64,000 bases of DNA from Cellulomonas sp. (GTDB taxonomy: Bacteria; Actinomycetota; Actinomycetes; Actinomycetales; Cellulomonadaceae), in assembly GCF_015234515.1 (NCBI RefSeq), contig NZ_JADGMY010000025.1:1-64000 (forward strand), written 5' to 3'. Under the pieces are notes generated by a model that was not told the DNA's origin, made no database searches, and was given only the letters and a program-made list of their open reading frames with translations. The position numbers were made by a program, and so were the translations under genes. Below, piece after piece: positions 44,399 through 51,895 of the stretch (the first letter of the stretch is position 1; each line of letters opens with the position of its first letter).

Positions 44399-44995
44399 TC
44401 AGGCCTCGCGGAGCGTCGTCAGCTCCCCGGTATAGACGTCCACCCGGTACACGACGCCCTGCGGGTGGCCGCCGGCCAGCGCGGTCGCGACGTCGAGGCG
44501 TCGCAGGTGGTGCTGCAGCAGCCGGCCGATCATCTCGTGCGACACCAGGAGGGGGTGCCGCGCGCCGGACTCCTCGACGCGTGCCAGCGCCCGCGCGGCA
44601 CGGGGCACGGCGTCCTCGTAGCTCTCCCCACCGGGAAACCGCCACCGGTACTTGTCCTGGCCGCGCAGGGCGAGCTCACCGGGGAAGGCCCTCTCCATGT
44701 CGTCGGGGGACATGCCGGCCATCGCGCCATGGTGCAGCTCCGCGAGCTCGTCCAGCGGGACGACGGGCAGGCCCAGGCGCTCGCCGCACACCTGCGCGGT
44801 GGCGGCGGCCCGGCCCTGCGGGCTGCAGAAGACGGCGTCCACGGGCTCGTCGGCGACGAGCTCGGCCACCGTCCGCGCCTGCGCGCGGCCCAGCGCGGTC
44901 AGCGGCGAATCGAGCTGGCCCTGCCAGCGGCCCTGCACGTTCCCCTCCGTCTGCCCGTGTCGGGCCAGGTACACCGTCTGCAAGGAGGAGCGCAT
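44399..44995 (-). CDS. Histidine phosphatase (phosphoglycerate-mutase-like)
   Basis: A 198-residue enzyme with the full motif set: LARHGQTEGNVQGRWQGQ, SPQGRAAATA, the Glu of LAELHHGAMAG and the second His of LLVSHEMIGR. Likely a broad phosphatase acting on a sugar phosphate or a similar small molecule. The ATG at 44995 follows GATACT (plus-strand 45003-45008) by seven bases, which suggests a leaderless start. Confidence 0.82.
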   Translation of the reverse strand: MRSSLQTVYLARHGQTEGNVQGRWQGQLDSPLTALGRAQARTVAELVADEPVDAVFCSPQGRAAATAQVCGERLGLPVVPLDELAELHHGAMAGMSPDDMERAFPGELALRGQDKYRWRFPGGESYEDAVPRAARALARVEESGARHPLLVSHEMIGRLLQHHLRRLDVATALAGGHPQGVVYRVDVYTGELTTLREA

Positions 44996-45006
44996 GTCCG
45001 TGAGTA

Positions 45007-45150
45007 TCACAGCGCGCCGGAGTGGTCGGATCGCGTTGTGGCGACCCGTGAGCGTCCCGCCGGGTACGCCCGGAACAGGTCGGTCTCGTGGGCCGTCAGG
45101 CCGGCGGGGGGGACCGGCGGCGGAACGAACCGCCCGTCGTGCGGGGTCAC
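45007..45150 (-). CDS. Possible small protein coupled to the FAD monooxygenase
   Basis: A 47-codon frame begins with a GTG that overlaps the monooxygenase stop as GTGA. It reads TPHDGRFVPPPVPPAGLTAH, then ETDLFRAYPAGRSRVATT. The overlap and codon use fit a real, translationally coupled small gene, but no family is recognised and a chance frame remains possible. Confidence 0.35.
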   Translation of the reverse strand: MTPHDGRFVPPPVPPAGLTAHETDLFRAYPAGRSRVATTRSDHSGAL

Positions 45151-46478
45151 GGTGAGAGGCGTCGCCCGACCGGTCCCTCCTCAGGCGCCGGGGTCGGTGG
45201 ACGCCGTCCCCACACCGGCACCCGCTCGGGCCGCGGGCCGACGCCGACGAGGCGGGCCGTGAGCGTGCTGAGCGCGGGCACCCGCCGCAGGAGCCGGAGC
45301 ACGCCGACGGGCGGCCCGCCGTCCGCCCCGGCGACGACCGGCCCGATGGCCCGCGCGTGCATCGCGCGCTGCACCCCCTGGATGACTGCCGTGGGCAGGC
45401 GGCGACGGGCCTGCACGCGCGCGACGACGTGCGCGGGGAACGCGTCCCGGAACGCCCCGGACCGCAGCGGCGCCGCGAGGACGCGTGCCGCCGCGATCGC
45501 GTCCTGCACCGCGAGGTTGACCCCGACGCCGCCGACGGGGGACATCGCGTGCGCGGCGTCGCCGAGGCACAGCACGCCGGGCGCGGACCAGCGCCGCAAC
45601 CGCTCGAGGCGCACGTCGAGGTGCTTGACGTCGTCCATCGAGGCGAGGCGGTGGACGTCCCGCGCGACCTCGGGGACGAGCTCGGCCACCTCCGCCCGGA
45701 ACGACTCGATCCCCCGTGCCCGCAGCGCGGCGTCGCTGCCCTTGGGGCCCAGGTACGCCATCTGCAGGTACCCCTCGCGGGGGATCGTCACGAGCGCGCG
45801 TCCCGGGGTGAGGCGCGGCACGAGCGCACCGCCGACGGGTCGGCTCGTCGGGACCTTGAACCACCAGACGTCGAACGGGACATCGAACCGTCGGGAGGGG
45901 AACCCGACGGCGCGTCGGACGACCGACCAGCGGCCGTCGCACGCCACGACGAGGTCGGCCCCCAGGGATCCCTCGCCCTGGGGCGTCCGGTACCTGACGC
46001 CCGTCACGCGGTCGCCGGTGCGCACGACGTCGGTCACCTCGTGCTCGCGCAGCAGCGTGAACCCCGGCTCGGCGCCCGCCGCGTCGGCGAGCAGGTCGAG
46101 CAGGTCCCACTGCGGGACCATCGCGATGTAGGGGTACGGCACGCGTAGGCGCGAGAAGTCGACGGCGGCCACGGGCGCGCCGCCCGACGGGTCGGGCAGC
46201 CTGATGGCCTCGACGCGCGAGTGCGGCAGCGCGAGGAAGCGGTCGATGAGCCCGAGGTCGTCCAGGGCCTGCAGCGTCGAGGGGTGCACGGTGTCGCCGC
46301 GGAAGTCCCGCAGGAAGTCGGCGTGCTTCTCCAGGACCGTGACCTCGACGCCGGCGCGTGCCAGCAGCAGGCCGAGCATGAGCCCGGCGGGTCCGCCGCC
46401 GACGACCGCGCACGTCGTCCGATCCTGCGTGCTCCGATCCTGCGTGCTCCGATCCTGCGTGATGCCGTCCGTCGTCAT
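45147..46478 (-). CDS. FAD-dependent oxidoreductase/monooxygenase
   Basis: A 443-residue protein of the UbiH/PHBH superfamily. The FAD motif is CAVVGGGPAGLMLGLLLARA, the middle DG motif is VVACDGRWSVVRRAVG, and the GD motif is LCLGDAAHAMSPVGGVGVN. The first 15 residues are a three-unit QDRST repeat made by a 15-base tandem repeat. The ATG at 46478 is chosen, with AGGGGG upstream; an ATG near 46505 is possible. It is probably a single-component hydroxylase of a phenolic or polyketide-like compound. Confidence 0.82.
   Translation of the reverse strand: MTTDGITQDRSTQDRSTQDRTTCAVVGGGPAGLMLGLLLARAGVEVTVLEKHADFLRDFRGDTVHPSTLQALDDLGLIDRFLALPHSRVEAIRLPDPSGGAPVAAVDFSRLRVPYPYIAMVPQWDLLDLLADAAGAEPGFTLLREHEVTDVVRTGDRVTGVRYRTPQGEGSLGADLVVACDGRWSVVRRAVGFPSRRFDVPFDVWWFKVPTSRPVGGALVPRLTPGRALVTIPREGYLQMAYLGPKGSDAALRARGIESFRAEVAELVPEVARDVHRLASMDDVKHLDVRLERLRRWSAPGVLCLGDAAHAMSPVGGVGVNLAVQDAIAAARVLAAPLRSGAFRDAFPAHVVARVQARRRLPTAVIQGVQRAMHARAIGPVVAGADGGPPVGVLRLLRRVPALSTLTARLVGVGPRPERVPVWGRRPPTPAPEEGPVGRRLSP
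46421..46460. repeat. 15-base tandem repeat inside the monooxygenase start
   Basis: GATCCTGCGTGCTCC occurs at 46421-46435 and 46436-46450, with a third partial unit to 46460. On the coding strand it encodes repeated QDRST before the FAD fold. A 15-base unit keeps the frame when copies are gained or lost. Confidence 0.85.
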
Positions 46479-46573
46479 CGCCGACCCCCTGTCCTCGGGG
46501 GACATCCTGCCCGATCTGCGCGGTGTGTCCAGGTTGCGGTCGTGACGCCGCGCTCTGAGCGCCTGCCCGGGCC

Positions 46574-46984
46574 TCAGCCGGCCTGCGCCGTGACGCGGAT
46601 CGCGACGACGTCGCACTGCACGGGCGAGGACTCGGCGCAGACGTCACCGATCCAGACCTCGACCACGTCACCCGCCTCGAGACCGGGGCTGGGGAGCGCG
46701 CGGTCGTCGCTCCCGACCACGACCGTCTCGCCACGGGCCGGCTCGGTCACTATCGACATCCCCTCGAAGTAGTCCGGGCCGAAGTCCGTGGTCGGTGACG
46801 TGTCGACGAGGTAGGCCGCTCCCGGTTCCCCGGCGACCGTTCCCACGAGGTCGGGCGGGCGACCGGGGACCGCCGCGGCGTGGACCGAGTGGGCACAGCA
46901 CGCAGCCATGAGGGCCATGGTCGCGGCGGCCGCAGCCCAGCGTCGCGCAGCGCTGCCGGCCCGGGGCGCGGGTGCGTCCGTCAT
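46574..46984 (-). CDS. Small exported protein, possible lipoprotein
   Basis: The 136-residue protein has an Arg-containing start and an Ala-rich hydrophobic stretch ending in ALMAACC, which could be a lipobox. The mature part (VVVGSDDRALPSPGLEAGDV and VCAESSPVQCDVVAIRV) looks like a small beta domain with a Cys pair. GAGGAG precedes the ATG. I do not recognise a family. Confidence 0.6.
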   Translation of the reverse strand: MTDAPAPRAGSAARRWAAAAATMALMAACCAHSVHAAAVPGRPPDLVGTVAGEPGAAYLVDTSPTTDFGPDYFEGMSIVTEPARGETVVVGSDDRALPSPGLEAGDVVEVWIGDVCAESSPVQCDVVAIRVTAQAG

Positions 46985-47111
46985 GGCTGACTCCTCACCT
47001 CGGTCCTGCCTGTCCGCAGGGCTCACCCGGCTCGTGTCGTGACCGGTACTCGTCTTGCGCGAGTCGCGCCGACGTCGGCGAGGAGGCACCCGGGGGGCAG
47101 CGTCCCCGGCG

Positions 47112-47678
47112 TCAGGTCGCGCGTCGTACCGCGTGGCGCACGTAGACGGTGCCGTTGGCGAACCGGCGGTGGTCCAGCAGCTCCAGGTCGGCCCGGACGC
47201 CGCGCGGCAGCGCAGGCTTGCCGCCGCCCACGATCACCGGGCACAGCAGCAGCACGCACTCGTCGACGAGCCCGTGCCGGAACGCCTCGGCCCCGAGGAT
47301 CGAGCCGCCGACGCTGAGGTCCGCGTCGGACTCCTCCTTGAGGCGGCGCACCGCGTCGGCGTCGAACTGCCGCTCGATCCGCGTCCGCGCCGTCGACACC
47401 GCGTCGAGCGTCGTGGAGTAGACGACCTTGTCGGCGTCGCGCCAGATCCCCGCGTACTCGCGCACGACCGCCGGCTGGTCCGTCAGCCAGTCGTCGTCCT
47501 CCCAGACGCGCATCGTCTCGTACATGCGCCGGCCGTAGAGCGACGTGCCGATGCCGCGCTCGTGCTCGTTCCAGAACGCGTGCACCTCCTCGTCGGGCAC
47601 CGAGAAGTCGAACGCGCCGCTCTCGTCCTCCAGGTAACCGTCGAGCGAGGTGTTCGCCGCGTAGATGAGCTTGCCCAT
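47112..47678 (-). CDS. Dihydrofolate-reductase-fold (RibD C-terminal) protein
   Basis: A 188-residue protein of the RibD-C/DHFR-like family: LIYAANTSLDGYLEDE at the start, GTSLYGRRMYETM, and SVGGSILGAEAFRHGLVDEC. These NADPH-binding proteins are common paralogues in actinobacteria, and their substrates are mostly unknown. GGAGG precedes the ATG. A second, more distant member lies at 55557. Confidence 0.83.
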   Translation of the reverse strand: MGKLIYAANTSLDGYLEDESGAFDFSVPDEEVHAFWNEHERGIGTSLYGRRMYETMRVWEDDDWLTDQPAVVREYAGIWRDADKVVYSTTLDAVSTARTRIERQFDADAVRRLKEESDADLSVGGSILGAEAFRHGLVDECVLLLCPVIVGGGKPALPRGVRADLELLDHRRFANGTVYVRHAVRRAT

Positions 47679-47874
47679 GGGTGCCTCCGGTGACGGGACC
47701 TCAGGGTGGCAGCGGTGGGGAGACGCGGACAAGAGATGGAGGCGGGAGCGAGCCTGTGTGCTCCGCGCGCGAGCGGCTGCCCAGGAGGACTGCGCGACCA
47801 CTCGCGTCCGCTAGAGGCGCAAACGTGGTGGACGGGCGTTGTGTCTTTGGCGGTTACGCGTCTACTGTTGACCC

Positions 47875-48372
47875 GTGCGCAGCGTCTCGATGTCGGCGGG
47901 GACGACCGACCAGCTCCTCACCACCGGTGAGGCCGCCCGCGTGCTCGGCACATCTCGCCAGCACGTCGTGAACCTGACGAAGCGCGGAGACCTTCCCTAC
48001 GAGACGACGGGCACGCACCGTCGTGTCCGCCTGTCCGACGTGGACCGCGTGCGGTACTCCACCCAGCGACTGTCCGCGGACCAGCGGCGCTCCCTCCACC
48101 TGGCGTACGCGATCGCCGGCAAGCTCGTCCAGGACCCTGCGCTCGTCGACGTCGCACGCCAGAACCTCGAGCGCATGCGTGCGCGGCACACGCGTGGGCG
48201 CCCCGCGCAGTGGTTGGCGCAGTGGCAGGAATTGCTCGACGGCCCGCTCGACGAGCTGCTGATCGTCCTGACCTCACCGTCCCAGCGCTCGCGTGAGCTG
48301 AGGCAGAACTCCCCGTTCGCCGGGGTCCTGACCGACGACGAGCGTCGTGCGGCCCTGGCGTCGACACGGTGA
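47875..48372 (+). CDS. Excisionase-type HTH protein, likely antitoxin partner
   Basis: A 165-residue protein. A MerR/excisionase-type DNA-binding domain is at the N-terminus (LTTGEAARVLGTSRQHVVNL, then GTHRRVRLSDVDRVRY), and a helical region follows. The GTG at 47875 lies six bases after TACTGT (47863-47868), so the message is leaderless. Its stop overlaps the next start as GTGA. Codon use is less GC-biased than in the neighbours. Paired with the nucleotidyltransferase-like gene, it resembles the regulator/antitoxin of a toxin-antitoxin operon. Confidence 0.7.
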   Translation: MRSVSMSAGTTDQLLTTGEAARVLGTSRQHVVNLTKRGDLPYETTGTHRRVRLSDVDRVRYSTQRLSADQRRSLHLAYAIAGKLVQDPALVDVARQNLERMRARHTRGRPAQWLAQWQELLDGPLDELLIVLTSPSQRSRELRQNSPFAGVLTDDERRAALASTR

Positions 48373-48920
48373 AGCGGGTCGAGCTCGCTCACATCCTCCG
48401 TGCAGCCTCACGCATCACGGACACCACCGACATCGTCATCGTCGGGTCGCAGTCGATCCTCGGGTCGTTCGACGAGGACGACCTGCCTGACGAGGCTGTC
48501 GGGTCCATCGAGGCCGACGTCGCGTTCCTCGGCGACGGCTCCGCAGAGAAGGCCCTGGCCGTCGACGGGGCCATCGGCGAGGACTCCGGCTTCCACCAGA
48601 TGTACGGCTACTACGGCCAAGGCGTCGAGATCGACGGTCTGATCGTCCTGCCCGAGGGGTGGCAGAACCGGATCGTGCGGTGGGAGTCCCAGTCCTCGGC
48701 ACCCGGTCGGGCGTTGTGCCTGGACCCGCACGACCTCGCGATCTCCAAGCTGGTCGCGTACCGCGACAAGGACCAGGAGTTCGTGCACGCCATGATCGAG
48801 GCAGGTCTGCTCAACCCGCCGCTGCTCCTTGAGCGACTGGCTGTCACCGACGTCCCACAGCCGCACGCCCGCCGGATCGCCTCGTGGGTGCAGGCGATGG
48901 TGGAACGCGTGACGCGCTGA
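48369..48920 (+). CDS. DUF6036-like nucleotidyltransferase-fold protein, possible toxin
   Basis: The product has 183 residues. The segment TDIVIVGSQSILGSF followed by EADVAFLG is the start of a nucleotidyltransferase fold, with G-S-x-S and a downstream acidic pair. CLDPHDLAISKLVAYRDKDQ is typical of the DUF6036/AbiEii-like branch. AbiEii-type toxins transfer nucleotides to tRNA or other targets; activity here is inferred. It is coupled by a four-base overlap to the HTH gene. Codon use hints at transfer. Confidence 0.65.
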   Translation: MKRVELAHILRAASRITDTTDIVIVGSQSILGSFDEDDLPDEAVGSIEADVAFLGDGSAEKALAVDGAIGEDSGFHQMYGYYGQGVEIDGLIVLPEGWQNRIVRWESQSSAPGRALCLDPHDLAISKLVAYRDKDQEFVHAMIEAGLLNPPLLLERLAVTDVPQPHARRIASWVQAMVERVTR

Positions 48921-49012
48921 GGGCCCGCTGACCGCCGGGGAGCTCTCCCGCTCCGTGGCGACCGTTGGGCTCAGCCGGGGCGAGCTGGGCGTCCATCCGC
49001 CCGGACGCACGA

Positions 49013-49040
49013 CCGGCCGGGGCGTCCTCGCCCCGGCCGG
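49013..49040. terminator. Bidirectional terminator between the HTH/NTase pair and the second LPMO
   Basis: CCGGCCGGGGCG at 49013-49024 pairs perfectly with 49029-49040 across TCCT. It lies between two convergent genes. Confidence 0.75.
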
Positions 49041-49064
49041 CCGTCGCAGCGCTGTGGGTACCGG

Positions 49065-49970
49065 TCAGCTAGCGCTGCAGGTCGCGCTCAGGTTGGTGCC
49101 ACTGCCGCTGGCGATGAAGCCCGCGGTGGTCGACGCGCCGGCGGCGAGACTCCCGTTCCAGCCCGCGTTGGCGAGCGTGTCGGAACCGCTGAGCGTGGAG
49201 CTCCACGCCTGCGTGATCGTCGCGCCGTTCACGGTGACCTTCCAGCCGTTGATCGCCGCGTTGCCCGCCTTCACGGTGACCTCACCCTGGAAGCCGTTGC
49301 CCCAGGAGTTGGCCGCACGCACGGTCGCGGTGCAGGCGCTGTTGCCCGGCTGCGGCGCCGGCGTCGTCGCCGTCGGCCCCGGGGTCGGCGTCGCGGTGGG
49401 CTGCGGTGCCGGGTTCCCGCCGGGCGTGATGTACGCGTCGATGCACTGGTAGAACGCGTTCACCGTGTCGGCGATGTTCCACCGGACGAAGATCTTGTGG
49501 TTGCCCTCGGGCAGGTTGTTGATCTGGTGGGTGAACCTCTTGGGCGGCATCGCCCCGTTGTCGTTGATCGTGGTGTGCAGCCTGCCGTCGACGAAGTACT
49601 CCCACGTCGATGTGGAGTGGTTCGCGACGATGTCCCACGTGAACGTCTCGTTGGTGCTGACCGCCTGGCGCGGCCAGGCCCGGGACTCGTTGTCGAGCTC
49701 GGTGAAGCGGCCGCCGCCGGAGCAGAGCATCGAGCCCTTCTTGGCCTCCACGCTCCACGGCTCGTACTGGACCGGGCCGCAGTTGCTGATCGCGCCGGTG
49801 TAACAGAGGTCCTGCCGGCTGGGCGGGTCGGAGATCCACCCGTGCGCCTGCGCGGACGGCGCGGGAGCGAGGCTGAACATCGCGAAGGCCAGTGCGATCA
49901 CTGCCAGGACGGACAGGAGCAGCCGCGCGGGGGCGGGTCGTCGGGAATCGGGTACAGCGGTGGATCTCAT
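49065..49970 (-). CDS. AA10 lytic polysaccharide monooxygenase with CBM2 (second copy)
   Basis: A 301-residue secreted enzyme. The signal ends after residue 42, exposing His43 of HGWISDPPSRQDLCY. The second brace histidine is His118 in DIVANHSTSTWEYFVDG, and Phe173 in VNAFYQC would take the axial position. A short Pro/Thr linker leads to a CBM2 from about residue 211. It differs strongly from the first LPMO in the catalytic domain, so it may attack another face or chain type of cellulose. GAGGTGA precedes the ATG. A LacI-like site lies 85 bases upstream. Confidence 0.92.
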   Translation of the reverse strand: MRSTAVPDSRRPAPARLLLSVLAVIALAFAMFSLAPAPSAQAHGWISDPPSRQDLCYTGAISNCGPVQYEPWSVEAKKGSMLCSGGGRFTELDNESRAWPRQAVSTNETFTWDIVANHSTSTWEYFVDGRLHTTINDNGAMPPKRFTHQINNLPEGNHKIFVRWNIADTVNAFYQCIDAYITPGGNPAPQPTATPTPGPTATTPAPQPGNSACTATVRAANSWGNGFQGEVTVKAGNAAINGWKVTVNGATITQAWSSTLSGSDTLANAGWNGSLAAGASTTAGFIASGSGTNLSATCSAS

Positions 49971-50054
49971 GCTGGGTCACCTCGACCGGGTGTAGGTCGG
50001 ATATGGACGGGCGCGATCGAACGTACGTCTGTACGACCCGGGCAGACAGGGCAA

Positions 50055-50064
50055 GAACCGTTTC
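50055..50064. promoter_or_regulatory. Candidate LacI-like operator upstream of the second LPMO
   Basis: GAACCGTTTC matches GAANCGNTTC. It lies in the 106-base spacer before the LPMO start. Confidence 0.45.
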
Positions 50065-50076
50065 ACCGGCAGGTGC

Positions 50077-51018
50077 TCACCGGCCCGCGAACGCGTCGAT
50101 GGCCCGGGACGTGAGCTCCATCTCCACGTCGCCGCCGTGCCCCTCCGACTCGACGACGTGGAGCTCGCTGCCCGGCCACGCCTGGTGCAGCCTCCATGGC
50201 GTGACGACCGGACCGCTGATGTCGCGACGCCCGTGGACCAGGACACCCGGGATGCCCGCGAGCTCGTGGGCGCGCGTGAGGACGCTCTGGTTCCCGGGCA
50301 GGAAGCAGTCGTGCGCCCAGTAGTGCGTGACGAGGGTGGCGACGTTCGCGCGCTCGCGGGCGTCGGCGTGCAACGGTCCCGGCTCCCAGCGCGGGTCGAG
50401 CGAGACGTGGGTCGACTCCCACGTGTCCCACGCGTCGGCGGCGGCGGCCCGCACGGCGGGGTCCGCGTCACGCAGCAGACGCGCGTAGTGCTCGACGACG
50501 CGCAGGCCCTCCGGCGTCGTCGCCGCGAACCGCTCCCAGGCCTCGGGGAAGACCCTGCCGACGCCCTCGGTGATCCAGTCGATCTCCTCGCGGCTCCCGG
50601 TCGTCACCGCGGTCAGCACGAGAGCGGCGACGCGGTCGGGATGCGCCAGCGCATAGGCCAGCGCGAGCGTCGATCCCCACGACACGCCGTGGACAAGCCA
50701 GCGGTCGATGCCCAGGTGGGTGCGCAGGGCCTCGATGTCGTCGACGAGGGTGGGGGTGGTGTTGTCGTAGAGACGGTCGAGGTCGTCGATCGCCCACGGG
50801 GTGCTGCGCCCGCAGCCTCGCTGGTCCAGCCCGACGACCAGGTGGCGCTCGGGGTCGAACCGGCGACGGTAGCCACCGCCACCCAGGCCGCTGCCGGGGC
50901 CGCCGTGCAGGTAGAGGGCGGGGCGGCCCTCGGGGTTGCCCGACGTCTCCCAGTACACGCGGACGTCCCCGGGGCGGCTGAGCCACCCGGAGTCGAACGG
51001 GGTGAGGGGAGGGTGCAT
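50077..51018 (-). CDS. pip: Proline iminopeptidase
   Basis: A 313-residue alpha/beta hydrolase with the proline-iminopeptidase hallmarks: LYLHGGPGSGLGGGGYRRRF, DQRGCGRSTP, the nucleophile in HGVSWGSTLALAYA, and the late DxxH part (HGRRDISGPV, VESEGHGG). It removes N-terminal proline from peptides and is cytoplasmic. The ATG at 51018 is chosen; the in-frame GTG two codons earlier is possible. Confidence 0.88.
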   Translation of the reverse strand: MHPPLTPFDSGWLSRPGDVRVYWETSGNPEGRPALYLHGGPGSGLGGGGYRRRFDPERHLVVGLDQRGCGRSTPWAIDDLDRLYDNTTPTLVDDIEALRTHLGIDRWLVHGVSWGSTLALAYALAHPDRVAALVLTAVTTGSREEIDWITEGVGRVFPEAWERFAATTPEGLRVVEHYARLLRDADPAVRAAAADAWDTWESTHVSLDPRWEPGPLHADARERANVATLVTHYWAHDCFLPGNQSVLTRAHELAGIPGVLVHGRRDISGPVVTPWRLHQAWPGSELHVVESEGHGGDVEMELTSRAIDAFAGR

Positions 51019-51165
51019 CCGCACATGGCAGCACGACGAGCCGGCGGGCGGCCAGGGTTCTGGGCCCTCGCGTCCGGGTCGTGCCGCGCCGATCGCAAGA
51101 GACCCCGCCCCGGCGCGCCTTCCACGACACCGATGAGCGGGGCCGAAGTGGCCTACCTTCGGGTG

Positions 51166-51375
51166 GTGACGAGTGTCGAGCGCAGGCTTGCCGACAGCTT
51201 CTGGGACCTCCGCGACGACGCCCACGACCACCCCGACCGGTGGCAGGCGGTCACGGCCGAGGCTCTCTTCCAGCATCTCGCCGAGTGTGTCGACGACGCT
51301 GAGGCGCGAGGGGAGCCGATCGACTGGGTCGGCGTCGCGGACCGCATGGTCGCGTGGCGGACCCACGAGCGCTGA
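51166..51375 (+). CDS. Small acidic protein, function unknown
   Basis: A 69-residue helical protein (TSVERRLADSFWDLRDDAHD, WQAVTAEALFQHLAECVDDA). The GTG at 51166 lies exactly six bases after TACCTT (51154-51159), which argues for a real leaderless gene. No family is recognised. It is divergent from the pip gene. Confidence 0.6.
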   Translation: MTSVERRLADSFWDLRDDAHDHPDRWQAVTAEALFQHLAECVDDAEARGEPIDWVGVADRMVAWRTHER

Positions 51376-51454
51376 CGGTACGGAGACGGCCACGCGTGGG
51401 TTGGAGCAGACCGTCGGGAAGCGTCACGCCCGGTTCTCCAGGGACGGGACCCGG

Positions 51455-51670
51455 GACGACGTCCTGACCAGAGCAAGGACACCGCAAGAGACGCGCCTCA
51501 CTGGGAGGGCGACCGTCGCCCACGACGTCGACGCCTACAAGGGTCGCAACGTCGTCGAGCGCTTTCAACGCCCTCAAGCACTGGCGCGAACTCGCGCGAC
51601 CCGCTACGACAAGCTCGCCGTCACCGGTCGCGTCGGCGCTGTCCTCGCAGCGATCCCGCCCGCCTGCGGA
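51455..51670 (+). mobile_element. Relic of an IS5-family transposase C-terminus
   Basis: Three reading frames in turn give pieces of an IS5-type DDE transposase end: PDQSKD near 51464, RKRRASLGGRP from 51483, YKGRNVVER from 51536, FNALKHWRELA from 51564 and TRYDKLAV from 51599. At least three frameshifts separate them, and no terminal inverted repeats or N-terminal part remain. The surrounding 51376-51895 stretch has no other gene. Its last 170 bases are less GC-rich and hold the promoter region of the next gene. Confidence 0.75.
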
Positions 51671-51895
51671 GCTGACCGTCCGGGCGGGGCCTGCTGCGAC
51701 GCCCAGTCGTCCCCGCCGATCTGCGGCGAGCGCGAGAAGATGACTTTCCCCCTTATGGTTCGGGATTTTCACCGCGCCGACGCTTTTTCACCCGCCCTTG
51801 CGGAAGGTCCACCCGCTGTACGAACGAGTGCCAGCCTTTTCCCTGCAAAACTACCTGACGTCGAGCCCCGCCCACATTGTCACTATGGAGCACTC

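Noticed and set aside
44981..45155. AAGGAGGAGCGC followed by ATG on the plus strand at 44993, looking like an excellent ribosome site and start.
   Set aside because: It is the antisense of the first codons of the histidine phosphatase gene; the frame that follows is Arg/Gly-rich without any fold-like pattern.
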